Positions 46,063 to 59,637 are shown, counted from the first letter of the stretch. The stretch: 64,000 nt of DNA from Heliopora coerulea (GCA_030142905.1 JASJOG010000200.1:62001-126000), one strand, 5' to 3'. Numbers and translations are program-made. Notes: generated by a model from the letters alone, not told the origin.

Positions 46063-47270
46063 TAGAGATACAGCAGCAATTTCTATCATATTTAATTTTA
46101 GATGACTACTATGATCGCACCATTAAAATTGTGACAGATCAGCTGCGTCGATGGCTGGAAGAAGCTAAGCAAGAGGACGATAAAAGGGAAAAGTGGAAGC
46201 GTTGGATAAACAACTGGGATAAGTTCACTCTAGAGGGTTTCCTACAAAGTACCTACGAGGCAATCTTGACAAAAATTCCAGATGGTCACGACCAGGAGGG
46301 TCTGAAAGAACTTGCACGTTTGCTGCCGTGGTCTGATGCAGCCGTGAGAGCCTATTCCGTATTTTCATACACAGTTCAGCTTGATCTGAGCTTGGTGGAG
46401 TACCTTAGAGAACAACTGGGACAGTGGTGGTCACCTAATATGCATCGTATCAAAAGTGGCATGTCCAAACTTCCCAAAGCTTTTGCCGAGCAGTTAGAGG
46501 GGAAAATCAGGTTTAATCGCACCGCCAACGAAATTGTCTACACATTTGACGAATCTAACCCAGTCATGAACAGAGTCGAAATTAAGGGTTATTACACAAG
46601 TAGTAAACGGCCTTTTCCCACAATTGTCGGAAGAGCTGCAATTGTTACCACTCCAATAAACATTCTTCGACAGATCACATTTACAGCCAAGCCGGATGCT
46701 GATACACCATCTCTTCCGCAAGAGCTTTACCAGGCAATCGAAGACATATTTACTGGCCCATCCACCAAAATATTCATTCAGACCAAGACCAGATTTTGGG
46801 AAAAAGGAGACCACTCCATCGAGGGAGGATTCTCCAAAACAAACCTTCCCATTGGACAGATTCATTACGTCACCAACGATGATAGTTGCCACGATGACAG
46901 AGAAAAGACAGAAAAAGGGCTTTTCTTAATTTACACCTGGAAGTCCGAGGATTTGCTTTTTGGCTCACTGGATCCGGATATTGCCGTAAAGGAAGCAGTC
47001 GAGCAGATTACCACCATTCATAAAGATATTGAAGAGGAATTTGAACTTGGAATATTCCATACCTGGTACAATCAACCATCTGCGCAAGGCGCATATGACC
47101 ATCTCAAGCCCAACCAGTTCAAGAATGTAAGGTGGTTGTGGAAACCAATGTACAACTTGTATTTTGCTGGAGAAACTTTGTCCTCTGCTGCCGGGTGGAT
47201 CGAAGGAGCCTTGGAAACTGGTTTAAGGGCCGCCTACCAGTTCTACGTAAGATACAAGGATCGCGTTTGA
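46063..47270 (+). CDS. flavin amine oxidase (L-amino-acid-oxidase-like) copy B, 3' terminal exon
   Basis: An open frame of about 402 codons ends at TGA 47268-47270. It keeps every block seen in copy A: MHRIKSGMSKLPKAF, IRFNRTANEI, KIFIQTKTRFWEKGD, GGFSKTNLP and NLYFAGE...GWIEGALETG. It is four codons shorter after RRWLEEAK and has a different C-terminal end (YKDRV). The stretch 46500-46720 differs from copy A at only a handful of bases. No frameshift or internal stop. Without the upstream exon that carries the substrate-binding arginine, it may be a truncated paralogue, or it may splice to exons I cannot see. Acceptor AG 46061-46062; an alternative in-frame AG exists shortly after, as in copy A. 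Confidence 0.85.
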
Positions 47271-47765
47271 TTCAAACTCGTAAAGAATTGCGTTAGAAAC
47301 ATTTGTCATAACTTCATTTTTCGTTGTTTATCGTAGCTTTCTAATTATAACCTCAGCAATGTACCAGTGTAGGACCACTGCTGTAGCGGTTGTTTGATTT
47401 GTTAGCGGTTTTTTAACGTAGATTTGTTAAAAAGCCGAACTTATTCAAGCTTATGCACGAACAGTATTTACAAAAAAAGAAAAAAACAACAAAAAGTTGC
47501 AATAATCCTTTCTTTCAATTGCTTCGCTTGTTTTCTTGCTATTCCTACTTATTAAGGATGATGACTGCAAACATTGCTGTCATAATAGTTCTTTCATTAA
47601 AGAATCATTTTCTGATAAATGGTCCAACGGAAGATTCATGATTTAAATATTGTTTGGACTCCTTGGTAGTTATTTATTTTACCTGTTGATACGTTCACCC
47701 ATTAATCCATCTGTTCATCCAAAAGTCAGTACGTTCATCCTTTCGTTAACCCATACATCTACCTG

Positions 47766-47771
47766 AATAAA
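47766..47771 (+). promoter_or_regulatory. possible polyadenylation signal AATAAA of oxidase copy B
   Basis: Positional equivalent of 6108-6113, 495 nt after the stop codon. Conservation between copies is the only support. Confidence 0.35.
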
Positions 47772-47970
47772 CTATATCAAATTAACCACTTAAAGTCGCT
47801 TTTACACTATCCAACTTGTTTTGCAACTTGTCTCTCGAGTTTGTAGCGACACAAGTTGCAGAAGTTTCCGTTCATCTGTCGGTCCGATCCATCCATCAAT
47901 CCGTCCATCTGTCAATTCATTTAACTTGGCACGCCCACCTGACAAAAGTGACAAATAATGAATTAGACTG

Positions 47971-48413
47971 CAGGGGTGTCAAACTCAAATTCACAGTGGG
48001 CCAAAATTAAAAACTGAGATAGAGTCACGGGCCAAACTCAATATTTATTGAAAAATTAATTGCAACTGATATGTAATGTTTAACCCTTTTATATAGAAAC
48101 AAACTTTAGTTTTGCTTAAACACAGAATCTGGAACAAACACATGAGAAATTAAATTTGAAATAAGACATATCAGTGGTATTCATTTTTTATTTTAATAGA
48201 TAAAATAAATTATGTCTCTCTCTGCATCCTTTCAAGTTCCTTTTTAAAGTCTTTTAAAGTCTTTAAGGTCTTGACTGCGCGCCAACATACTAGAAAAGCA
48301 TTCTGGGATTTGTAATATTAGCGGTGCATGCGGCGGGCCAGCTCTAATGCACACTTGATGTGATCTCGCGGGCCAAATATAATTATCCCGCGGGCCTGAG
48401 TTTGACATATGTG
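47971..48413. mobile_element. hAT-like MITE, about 443 bp, private to copy B
   Basis: The left end CAGGGGTGTCAAACTCAAAT and the right end CCTGAGTTTGACATATGTG are inverted copies with some decay at the tip. Internal GTGGGCCAAA and CGCGGGCCAAAT segments near both ends extend the similarity. Copy A lacks it (about 10705). ATTAGA occurs on both sides as part of a decayed target duplication. No ORF. Confidence 0.75.
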
Positions 48414-49329
48414 CATTAGAGGGTCATAATACCTTCCGCAAAGTTACCCATGCTTGATATGAAGCATCTAATTCAGTTTTATAAATCCACAATATTATTC
48501 AATCCGATTTTCAGTATTGATCGATTGTCTTGGATCGCATTCGACCTGGATTAGCAGACCAGTTGCAAAAAATTACAAAGTCATGAGGCTCAAATAATAT
48601 TGGGTTCTCTGTACACTAATCGTTCGAATTAGCTACTCCAAGATTAGGAAGGTTATCGTTGGCTGAAAGAAGACTATCCATTATAGCAACAATGATGTTT
48701 AAGATATGAAATAAATTCATCCCACGAGATATGATACAGTCATTTGCACATAAGCTAAACGCCTATAATTTTCGATGAGAAAATTTGTTTCCTACTTTGC
48801 CTTACCCAAGGTAAAGACATAGCACCTGCTGGATTGTTTTGTTTACAGTGGACCGGCAAGGGATTCCCCCCGCATGGTGGTTCTTTTTTTGCCCAGATAT
48901 TGACAAATATCCGGCATATTTGGACAAGAACTTTCCATGCAAAAAAATTCACACCAAGTAGCAATTTAATTTATTAAAGTAACACTTTGTTTCTCACCAG
49001 ATGACATGAGAAAACTGACGTAGGCCAAACAATATCTTTTTGCATGCAACGATAAACACGATTTCTCAATAAATCATAATACTACGTCCATAACTTGACC
49101 TCGGAGTATCGCGTTAACATATAGTAAGGGCCTATTTACACAAATTCCAGCCCATTGAACTCATTCTCATGACAAGTAACCATGGCGTACGTAACGAAAG
49201 TGATCTCGTTTGGATTCTGCTGAGATTTGGTTTTTGACCATAGCCGAAGTCGTTTGCCCAAATATTAAATTGCTTACTTTGACATTACTGAACTTCTCTC
49301 GTAATCACGAGGATTTTATGTGTGGCTAT

Positions 49330-49450
49330 TTGGTTTAGCAATGTAAGAGGAATTGAGACTTGACTTGAGGTTTGTTCTCAAAGACTTGAGACTTGACTTT
49401 GGACTTGACTCAAGGGACTTGAGACTTACTCGAGACTTAAACCGAGAGAC
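49330..49450. repeat. degenerate tandem repeat of GACTTGAGACTT words, copy B only
   Basis: About ten irregular copies of ACTTGAG / GACTTGAC words occur in 120 bp. It sits in the interval that does not align with copy A. Confidence 0.6.
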
Positions 49451-49621
49451 TTACACACAAATCTGAACAGGCCTCAACATAACTATCTCATCAACGACGG
49501 TTGAGACAGAAGAACGGCATATGGGTCTTCTTTATCACTATAAGAGTCCTTTCAAGTAAAACAAACTTAAATTTCGTATGATTTCTTCTTTAAATCATTA
49601 AGAAATAGAAACTGTCTTGCT

Positions 49622-49767
49622 GTGTTTAAATAGTGTGATGCAAACACGAGAAGATGGGGAAAACACGAAAGCTGCTGTGTACGTTCAAGACCGAAGGTCG
49701 AGGGTTTACACAGTCACTTGAGAGTTCTCCCAACCTCTCCGAGTGTGTCCATCAGGCTATATAAACG
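49622..49767. repeat. foldback element, copy B
   Basis: Counterpart of 22266-22412 with GTGATGCAAACAC and CCATCAGGCTATATAAAC as inverted ends. Confidence 0.7.
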
Positions 49768-52129
49768 CAACAAAACAATTTCTATTTCTTTTATAAAATA
49801 ACGAAAGAACTAAGCAATAATAATTGTCAATAACATACTTCATTTTCAGTGTCAACTGGTCAGTTCTCCCTTATAGTTCGTAAACAGATCAAAGCTTTCC
49901 ATTCGCGCCAAGAACAAATTCTGGCGTCAAGTAGCGCTGGATGTCATAACCGTATTTGCAGAGCCTGGTATAAACACGGTATCTGACCAATCACTGCGTG
50001 CGTATTATAAAATTTATTTTATAGATTCACCTGCAAAATACTAAGTAATGTCTAATGAAAAAATGGTCAAATCGTTACCATCTTTGGTATGATGAGTTGT
50101 CAAACGAGTTGTCTGTTAATTCCTTAAAGACAGTGGCAACCCCTTCACATTATGCCTAGGTTAAAGATTGAATATTTTACTCTTTCTAACGGCGCACGAC
50201 TTCGCTTGTCCATGTAACGACCTTGCATGGGGAAAGAGTAAATAGATTTTTAATGTAAAGGAACATTAATAAAAACACTTGTCTAGAGGTTTGACTTTAG
50301 CGGACATTGTGAGCAGACATATCATGACCTGAAGTGACAACACCAATATTGAAATGATACTGACATTGCATTTATTGCTTACGACTGCTTGTGCACTTGT
50401 AAAATACAGAAAATTAATCCACGTCAGGCGTTAGGGATTAAACCAGCAGGCTATAGTACGAATGGCCTGGACAATTCTGGCGAACAAAGTTGCAATGAAG
50501 TGTCATGGAATATGATCATGTGGTTTAGTAAGCACGTCACATGATTGGTCCGTTAAAATAAACCTGCTCAAGCTTAACATGTCAAAACATGTCTCACTGA
50601 TTCTGGGAAAGACACAGCGGGTAAGAATATCAAGAATAGTAGATCTTTTACGAACCAGTTACTGACGATAATTTGGAAAGGAATTGCGTCGCATTATTGA
50701 AACAAGGTATGTATTGCAGCACGATACCTATGTTGTGTTTGGAGAGAAAATGAGATGTCGAGCAACTCAATACTATTAAGTAAACTTCTTAGCAAAATTC
50801 ATATCACAGCTGGTAAAATTCGACTTAAAGGAAATTCATATCGTAAATAACTATGGTCAATGTCGTGGGAAATATCCCTCACAGAATCATGACATTATTA
50901 CACATACCATTACTTAACCGGTAAGGACTTAGCCTATTTTTGGTGATTTACGTAGCGATGATCAAAAAACAAATGCGGAAATTTTATTTTGAATTAGTAG
51001 TAACAATCATAGGTCCACTAGATTGATCTTTGTTTTAATTTAAATATATAATTTAAATAAAGTTTGTTTTAATTTAAACATACTCGCAGAATAGCAGACC
51101 GTAGTTTAGACAAGTGACAAAAGAGAAACCATTTATCTTTAAACCTATTAAGCATTGGGAATTAACGTGTCGGTTTACAAAATCTTGTGAATTCCAAATT
51201 GTAAAGACTCAACTCCCATATTGACCATGACACCTGACAAGAACTCGCAAACTTGTAAATAATAAGAAGCTTGCCTTTTCAAAATAGCTGAACAGTAGAA
51301 ATTAGCATGACAAAAATATGATTATCATGACAACTATATGATTATCATGACAACTATAAGAAATATTCTCAAAATGCGAGGTGGCAATGTTGCACAAATT
51401 TTGACACGTTCAGCTACTGAGGTAGACGTCTACTTCGATTTCTATATAGTCATCAAGGAACATTTATGCTAAATCAGAAAGATAAATTTGAATGAAGCCA
51501 AGCAGAGACTGTAAAAGATAAAAACTTTTTAGTTAAAGAAGTTTGGCTTTCGCCGTACCAGAACATCGGGAATTCGATTCTGGTAACGAGCAGGAGTGTT
51601 TTATTGAATTCCAAATACTAGGCGATAGCCAAGTATTTTAGATCCGATAAAACAAGTACTGCGAGTTTTTTGGAACGGCCTAAAAAACTAACCCCTTAAT
51701 ACCCTAATTCGTGACGAAAGTTTGAAAATTAATGTTTTCTACGCCGAGCAAATTGGAGGAGAAAACTTAGCGTGTTTTTCACATATAAAGACACGACACG
51801 GTTATGACTTTTCTTTGTATTTCCATGTATTTTGCAAGTGATTTTTCTTTGTTGAATACTTGGCTTCCCTCAACGAATATAAGCTCCAGAAGCAATAGAT
51901 ATACTTAACGGACATCAGCATCATTCTAATCAGCTTAAATATTTGTTTGAACAGTAAACACCACAGCAAGTAGCCACTTAAATAAATAGGCTGCATATTT
52001 TCCCGATAATTTTATTCACACCTTTCATATCTACCATTTGTACTCGTAGATGTATTTTGGAATAGCAGATCAACAACTTTTCAAGTGTAGACGCTGTCTC
52101 CAGACTGTGAAAATGCTTTCAGTAACGTT
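49768..52129. other. non-coding duplicated DNA, copy B
   Basis: It aligns with about 22413-25325 of copy A. No exon is supported. Confidence 0.5.
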
Positions 52130-53345
52130 GTATTTACTGAGAGAACGTTGTCTATACTACTGTTGGGAATGAAATTCATTAGTATTTGATTTTACTGTAA
52201 CTTAGCATTAACATACGTCTACGTAGCCGTCCACGTCATATTTATTTGAAGTCCTTGAAGTCTTCTTTAATATAGTCGTATTTCTAATGGCAATCCTAGC
52301 GTCAATTTCATGACATCCATTACATGTAATGCTCTAGACGACTTTTTTAACCAAGCAAAAGACGGTCTTTCGAGGTAAGGCAGTTTGGTTTCTTACAGCC
52401 TGATTGTTTATTTCGCGGCTCTACCACCCGTCGCTTTTTTCTGCGTTTATGTTCGATTCTAACCGGGTAATCTACTTTTCGAAACAAACATTTCACTCTA
52501 AAATCCGACTATGAGATATAGAAGAGCATCTCTGTATAAGTTTCATGTCGTCCACGATGAAACATTTTCTGGGTTAAGTGTCCTCTGTGGTATTACGTGG
52601 GTATCCATTTAAACGTAATATCTCGTTAACTTCTGTATTATTTTATGTTTGGTCACTTGCATACTACACCGTTTGTCGGTTCGGCTTCATTCATTGCAGA
52701 CGGCGTATATTTTAGTACGTTTAGGTAGTGCAGACCTGTGAACAAGTATTTTCCGGCATTTTTTGTACAGTTCCATTTCGGTGTCTACATCTCCAATCAA
52801 GGCAACTGAAAATCAAGCAGAGAGTATTGCCTTTAGGCCTTTCTATTTTGCATGAGTTTAGGGTGTTTGATTGGTTTTCTTTTAAACTTGATTTTCCACC
52901 CTATCCATAAACTGGCTGGCTACTACGCTAAACAAGCCACATCCCATGTGTAGGATTTAGAGGTAAAGTTTGAAATTCTGACACTACTTGTTGCTAAGGA
53001 TGATAAGATCTGTGACATCTTCACTGGTAGATTGGTAAATACCTGAGTTAATTCTGTCGATATTTTCCAAGGCATCATTCAGAGGAATAGGTGCATACGC
53101 CACTACAACATCTATGTCAAATGAATATGGAGATCAGTATAAAAGATGGACAACTCGTTTGGATGTTGTTGATCAATTGAACATCAGTTCAAAGATCTTG
53201 TCAACTTCCACAATTCGGAAACCACGAAGAACGGGATGTCTGTGAGGATCACTGCCAATGACAGAGACCCTACAGACTTACCCTCAAACGTAGCCCTCGA
53301 CATTAGTAGGGGCAAAAGCAGGGGAAAGCCTTGTATCAGCTGTTG
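52130..53345. other. about 1.2 kb present in copy B only, unassigned
   Basis: Copy A jumps from its equivalent of 52130 (about 25325) to that of 53345 (about 25385). The extra DNA has no recognised terminal repeats. A stretch near 53160-53370 is open in one frame (with NGMSVRITANDRDPTDLPSN) but I cannot assign it. It may be an insertion in B or a deletion in A. Confidence 0.35.
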
Positions 53346-53590
53346 GGATGAGTTCAGTGAACGTGTTGAATTTTTAAAATTTTATGATCAAGTAGTTTTA
53401 AATTTTTCATCATAATTCTATTGTTCATTTGTATTTGTATACATAAATGCTTACAGTTTCTTACTGCCATAACTGCACTTCTTGCAAGTAAAGCCTGTCT
53501 TCACATTCTCCAGTAGTTCTGAAGGTGTTACAATATGACAAGAGCTTAACTCTTTTAACTTCAGAACCATCCACAACGGATAACATGAAG

Positions 53591-53955
53591 AATGTGTTTC
53601 ATGAATTAATCTACACTGCTAAAGTCAACTAGAAAAGTTGACTTAAACGTGACTCGAACTCGCATCTTTGGGTTTCCCGACCGCTGCTCTACCAACTGAG
53701 CTATCAAGTCAACTATGAACAGTCTGCTCGTTTTATCCACTTTAAATGCACTTTAAATGCACGAGTTTTATCCACTTTAAATATCCGCGAGGATGGTCAC
53801 CGTTTCGATTAAATTTCAGAATCATCCTCAAGTTAACATGACTAAAATAATTCATGAATATTTCAGCGGTCCGGTAACCTGAATATGCGAGTTCGAATCC
53901 CAACTTTCCAAGTTGATGTTAGCAGTGTAGGTTAATTCATGAAATATTCTTTTCA
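53591..53955. mobile_element. inverted pair of tRNA-headed SINE-like repeats, copy B
   Basis: Counterpart of 25616-25980, with the same inverted ends and a whole minus-strand tRNA-like head on the left. Confidence 0.65.
53638..53712 (-). tRNA. tRNA-like sequence (SINE head), copy B
   Basis: A box TAGCTCAGTTGGTAGAG is closer to consensus than in copy A; B box GAGTTCGAGTC. Acceptor TTGACTT pairs with AAGTCAA. The anticodon region reads GGGAAACCC-like. The repeat context argues against a functional tRNA, though this copy folds better than the others. Confidence 0.45.
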
Positions 53956-54702
53956 CTCTTTTAAATAAAAAGCTTTTATATTCGCAGTAGCTACTTCGCT
54001 TCATTCGTATTTACCTTTTTACTTGCTAACATGTTAGTGAACTACAATTTCCTTCGATTACACTGAGATTTACTGAGACAATTGACAACCCTGGTAAAAG
54101 TGATTCACTCAAAAGAATACAATACTGATACAATGTTACAAGGCTTTTAATTGCGTTGCTCAGATTTACTTTTGTAAACATTTTTACAACTAAAATACAA
54201 GACATATACATTAAGAAATATCATTTACTGCAATATCTCCTGAAAACTTCTCATAAACGGGAAAAATAAGAAGAAAAAAAAACCTAAAACAGATTTAGAA
54301 TGAAAGAAGCATAATTAACTATGCCACACTTTTGAAGGAAAGCGAGAAGCCGGTTACTAGTATGGGCTTCAAGATGACGTAAATTACCACGTGAATGAAG
54401 TAGCAAGAATGTTGATATGGGCTGGTGACTTGTGGGAAGGGGAAAGCTGCAGCCTTTCCTCTCTTTGGAGGTCGATCCAAAGTTGCAGTGGTAAAGAGTT
54501 TGTTACAATATTATGAAGGGAATTATGAAACGTTTCTTCAAGTTGATGTACAATTTTGTAAGTGGAAGGATAGAGAAAAGTTAACAGGCAAATACTGTAC
54601 AGAGTATCTAACGTCCATTCTCGTTGGAAAACACTGCTGAATAACTCCCTGACATAATCTACCAGGCTGCAGTATATGCATTAAAATAGTTCTTTCTTTT
54701 CT

Positions 54703-54843
54703 TTATTTAACAGCAACACATTGATGACGATGAATTCGACGGAATGTGAGTTTACGATAGTTGTACTGCAACAAATACCACGTGTATTTTAGCATTCCCT
54801 TCGTCCGACCATAAACGTGTCGGAAGAGAACTTGATCTTCTTT
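54703..54843 (-). CDS. possible terminal exon of an unknown minus-strand gene, copy B
   Basis: It is open for 47 codons from KEDQVLFRHVYG to QCVAVK and a TAA, after acceptor TTTTGTTGCAG. Basic C-terminus (RRIHRHQ). The copy A counterpart is frameshifted. No family recognised. Confidence 0.25.
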   Translation of the reverse strand, partial: KEDQVLFRHVYGRTKGMLKYTWYLLQYNYRKLTFRRIHRHQCVAVK

Positions 54844-55639
54844 CTGCAACAAAATAAAACAAAACATTTATACAAAATAAATATTGTATTTGCAAAGTTT
54901 ATAGCTACAGATGCACTAAGCAATGCGAGTTTTAAACGTAGTAAATCGAACGGCTTCGTGTAAACACGACAACAACTTCATACGCCAAGCAACGAAACAC
55001 TTTCCCTCGCTTACTTTGAACAATACGAACAGATTACTGAAAAGATTGTACAGTCATACTTTAATTTACCTTTTCATATGTCACTGTTGTTAACTAGGAC
55101 ATCACCCAAATGTCATGTCATAAGATATAAACATTCTCTCACTTTTAGATTCGGCACAGCAACAGAGGAGTTGTAGTTCCCATAACGTCAAAAAGCTCAT
55201 GAAAGGTACCGTAACGACGAATAGCCAGTTGGTAATTTAAACCATTTGAAGATTTTATTTCTTTTTGGTCTCCGCAAATACTGAACAGCGTTAGCAGGCT
55301 CAGCACCTTACAAATGTTGATTTTATTTGTTGAAAGAAAACAAAACTGTCAAAATGACCCGTTTATATTATCATGGTTTGTAAACATAGTTTTTTGCTCA
55401 ATAGTCATGTCACCAAGCAAGGAAGTTAAACACTCAATATTCAGTAAATTGTCGTATAAAGTCAACGATTTTATGTAAAGTTGTCTCACATAAATGTCTT
55501 AACTTAGCGCCACTACTCGGCGTAAAATATCGTAGGTAGTGTTCATCGACAGTGACACAATCTCAAAATAAACTTCCTAAACACTTTTACTTCTTTTCCC
55601 AAGCTGCTTATATTTTATTTTGCGAAATGAAACGATGTA

Positions 55640-57900
55640 ACGTAACGTGCTCTCTTCAGGTGTTCTAATTGGAATATGACTAGAAATGATGGTTACACTG
55701 TGTTGTCCTGTATTGTGACGTTTCATTATGTTCGCTTGCACCGTATCATGCTGTATTTTTTACAATACGTAGTCCACTTTTACATTGTGTTGCATTTTCG
55801 GACGTTCTGTAGCGTGCTACAGTATTATGCCATCTTAAGGTTTTAACGTGCTTTAGTCCACCACAATATGAAGTGTTGTGCGGTAGGTATCCTCTACTGC
55901 ACTGCCCTAAGTAACCCTGAGGGACAGTATTCAGCTTGGTAATGAATCATAGGCTACTCTGCGGCAATATATCGCGTTATACTGCAGTATGCTGTACTGT
56001 GTTAAAATACGTATTGTAGTAAGTTGTACTCTGTCGCATTACATTGCACTAAGCCGTATGGTATGACAGTATATGTATGCAATATTGCACTGGAGCATGT
56101 GTTCTGCGTCCCTATGTAGTGCTGTCTTCTCCTACTGTATTTTGTCCTAAACAACAACTGATCGACAATAAACAACAAATATTTTTTATTACACAAACTT
56201 GAATATTATGGCACAAGAGGTAAAGTGAATTATTGCTTTAAATCTTATTTAGAAAACAGGAAACAATTTGATTGTCTGGGTAGTGTTAAATCTGATATGC
56301 TGCATATTTCTTGTGTTGTACCCCAGGGTTCAGTCTTCGGACCCATTCTTTTTCTATTATATATATAAACGACTTTCACAGTTGCTCGAAAATATTGGAT
56401 TTTCATTTGCTTCCAATTACTTAAACGTGAATACAAAATAAAGTATTTAGCCTTAATCATTGATTGCTATTTAAACTGGAAGGATCATCTTTTTCATATA
56501 TCAAATAAAATCAAACGTAATATTGGAGCTATTTCAAAAATACGACACTTTGTTAATTTGGGTATCCTTAAAAGCCTTTATTATGCTTTGGTGTACCCAT
56601 ATTTGACTTATTGCTTAATTGTCTGGGGTAATACTTACCATTCTTCACTGAAACCACTTGTTACATTACAGAAGAAGCTTCTTCGGTTAATTACATTTTC
56701 TAAATATAATGATCATACTAATCTTATATTTATAAACCTTAACATTGTTAAATTACATGATCTTGTTTACTTGAATACTGCTCTTTTTATGTGTGACTTT
56801 TACCATGGAAACTTGCCTGAATCATTTACTTCCTTTTTTCTTGAAGTAAGTAAAAAACATAGCTATAGCACACGGCTCGCCTTTACATCGTCGTATTTAA
56901 TTCCAAAAATTAGAACTACTTATGGGAAATTTAATATAAGATTTGTAGGTACAAGGACTTGGAATTTAATTAGTGAACAAACAAAAAAACTTAAGAGATC
57001 TTAGTTCAAAGTGGAACTGAAGAATGGCATATTCCAGCAGTACATAAATATGGATTCTAATTGAGTCATTAATATTTTTCTTCAAGCCTTCAATTATTCT
57101 TAAGTACTCTTATCTTTCGAACTCTCTATCGTATATTGTTTTCACTGACATTGTATAATAATTCAATATTTTTATGTCTTATATTGCATTATATGTATTA
57201 TGTAGACTATATATAGATAACATTTCGTCTACTATCTAGATAATTAATCTGACTAGCTAACTGTCTAGATCAGCCTTATGGTTATTACAGTTAGCTTGCT
57301 ACCTTTCACAAGTTTCATTTAATTACAGTATTATTCTGCTTTGTAAATTTGGTGCTAATTATTAAAATTGATTCCTTGATTCCTTTGTAGAGTTGAGCGG
57401 ACTCTGTAGTAAGCTTTATAATATTGCTATACTAAACATGATTGCAACATGCTGCGTTGTAGGACACTACGTAGTGTTATCTTACAGTACATAAGTTATA
57501 TTCAGATCCTGCATTTAGTTTTGCATTGTGGACAGGGCATCTCCCAAATTTACAGTGAAATTTTTCTACTACATGTTGCATTTACATATAGAAGCACTCA
57601 GTAGTTCCGTGCCATAGTAAGCTGTTTCCACAACAAGCTATACTTTTGTGCTGTACTACATTACACGGGTTCAATGCATGTATTTGTAAGGTGCATTACA
57701 TCGCAGTTGTTATTATGCTTTGGTATGTCATATAACGCTGCAACATGTAGTGTGGAGCTGAGGTAAGCTGTATTATACTTTATTATACAATATTGTGTTA
57801 TGTTGCATTCCACTCCATGTTGCTCCGCGCGGTAGTAAAGTGAATCGACGGGCAGCTTTCACTATATACTGTAATATACCACCCTGTATATACTCTGCAA
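55640..57900. repeat. GTA/TAC-word repeat region, copy B, split by a LINE
   Basis: Same degenerate word composition as 27720-28690. The LINE at 56155-57392 divides it. Confidence 0.5.
56155..57392 (+). mobile_element. 5'-truncated CR1-like LINE with internal deletion, private to copy B
   Basis: RT blocks: YYGTRGKVNYCFKSYLENR (about 56206) and PQGSVFGPILFLLYI (about 56320). The segment expected to hold the catalytic YADD box is missing: the sequence passes straight to YLALIIDCYLNWKDHLF (about 56446). The frame 56558-57004 holds the C-terminal domain (LVYPYLTYCLIVWGN, FVGTRTWNLI). The 3' end has a repeated GATTCCTT (about 57371-57387), like the 8-bp tails of CR1 elements. Absent from copy A at about 28245. 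Confidence 0.85.
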
Positions 57901-58862
57901 CATGCTGCCTCTAATGTTGAGCTGAACATGCAAGGTAGTTGTCCTGGCCAGTACTTCTTGCAGTGTGATGTATTTGCTGTGTGGACGACTGCTGACTCCT
58001 CCCCAATAGCACGTTGTTGTACAGTATAATGACGGGGTTGTAAGATTTTATTCTTTTAATTTACTACAACTATGTTAACTACACAACGACTACGAATGAA
58101 AGAAATGTAGGACGTTATACATGAAAGGCATTTTAGCAGCAACAATACGTATTAATTAAGCTTTTCTTTCATTTTCTAATTCATTTAGGGACCAGTTTTA
58201 AGTTTTTACAAAACTATGAAGTTGTTTGGCAAGCTGCAAGTTAGACAGTAATACAAGAAAATGGACTTATCAATATATTGTTGGATTTCAATTAGGTAAA
58301 TGTTATAGATTAGACATTCGGTAGATTATTAAAAGATAAGAAATACTGATGATTACCCAGTCTTATTTGATAAAGTCTGACTATAGTGCACGAGTGTACT
58401 ATAATTTCATGGTTGATCACAAGAAATTAAATCATACAAAAAAAAGAAATAAATAAAAATAAATAAACAAAATTCGATTTGGTTCCAGGTCACACTGACA
58501 AATTAGTGCATATTACAGTAAGAAAATTCTCAAGCCATAAAAGGAAGCACAATTTATATGTACTGCAATAATAAACTGAGAATTTCATACAACAATGCAG
58601 TAACTATAAGCTCAGATTGCTGTTAATAATTCATACTTTTGAATAATTCATCCTTTTGAATAATTCATCCTTTTGAAAAATTCATCCCACAAGTTATTCA
58701 CACCAAAATATATTATAAATTATCCATTTCATACAAATATTTCTCTCAGTTCAAAACAATAAGCACCTATTCAGTAGTTGAAACAAATTCTTAGGACAAA
58801 ACCCACTGTTCCTACAGCTAGACAGCATGCTGTACCTGGGGTTTCAGACCAGAAAGTGGCCA
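57901..58862. other. non-coding DNA, copy B
   Basis: It aligns partly with 28690-29535. A triplicated TTTTGAATAATTCATCC-like unit is at 58635-58690. No exon is seen. Confidence 0.45.
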
Positions 58863-58918
58863 TCACTTGATCACTTTAGCATACTTTATTGTTTCATGAT
58901 CAAAACAACCAGTCCAAG
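58863..58918 (-). CDS. unrecognised gene copy B, last coding exon
   Basis: Reads WTGCFDHETIKYAKVIK then TGA after acceptor TTTTTTGAG, same phase and length as 29536-29591. Confidence 0.35.
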
Positions 58919-59078
58919 CTCAAAAAAGAAAATGATTCAAACCCTAGTGTAACCACTAGAAGTATGATCCATATAGCAATTTGTTCTTTTTGTTGTCATA
59001 TTCACATGTACATCAATAACATGCATTTAATGTAAGAAGAATGTTAATCAGGAACCAATGGGTTGATGATATATGAAC

Positions 59079-59186
59079 CTGGAGATCCCAAAACCAAATT
59101 TAACTTTACGTCTCCAAAAACTGCTCTGCATGTCTCTTTGGGGCTTTCTAAATGTCCCCAGCTCAGCTCATTTTGTGTTCCAAATG
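59079..59186 (-). CDS. unrecognised gene copy B, internal exon (108 nt)
   Basis: Reads AFGTQNELSWGHLESP, then a segment ending FGDVKLNLVLGSPG, with acceptor GTACATGTAG and donor GTTCATA. Same phases as copy A. Confidence 0.4.
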
Positions 59187-59637
59187 CTACATGTACATTG
59201 TAGCTCAGCAAAATAAGTTATCATTTCACTAAGACATTGCAGCAATTCAGTCCTAAAATTTATTCATCACATTAAACTTTCTCTCAGACCCAATAATCAT
59301 TGTTTACTTTCTTTTAAAGAAAAAACCTTGTCCTAATAAAAGTTCATCAATGTGATTGTTCATATATGTACCAAGTGCATAAGAAAATAGAATGTGTTTT
59401 TTAGAGAAGAAATTTGATTGGTTCCTTTAGCTTTTGGAGCACAACCATGATAAATGGATAGCACAATATGTTGCCATGGTTGAGTATCACAAAAAATAAA
59501 AGGGTGATCAGAGAAAGCAGAGGAGCCTGATAAGGCCTACCAGTACCTGAAGCTACATTACCATACAGCAACTATAGGTCACTGAAAACAATATGGCCAT
59601 TACAGTATAGTGTATGGAAGGAATAAACTGTACTTAC

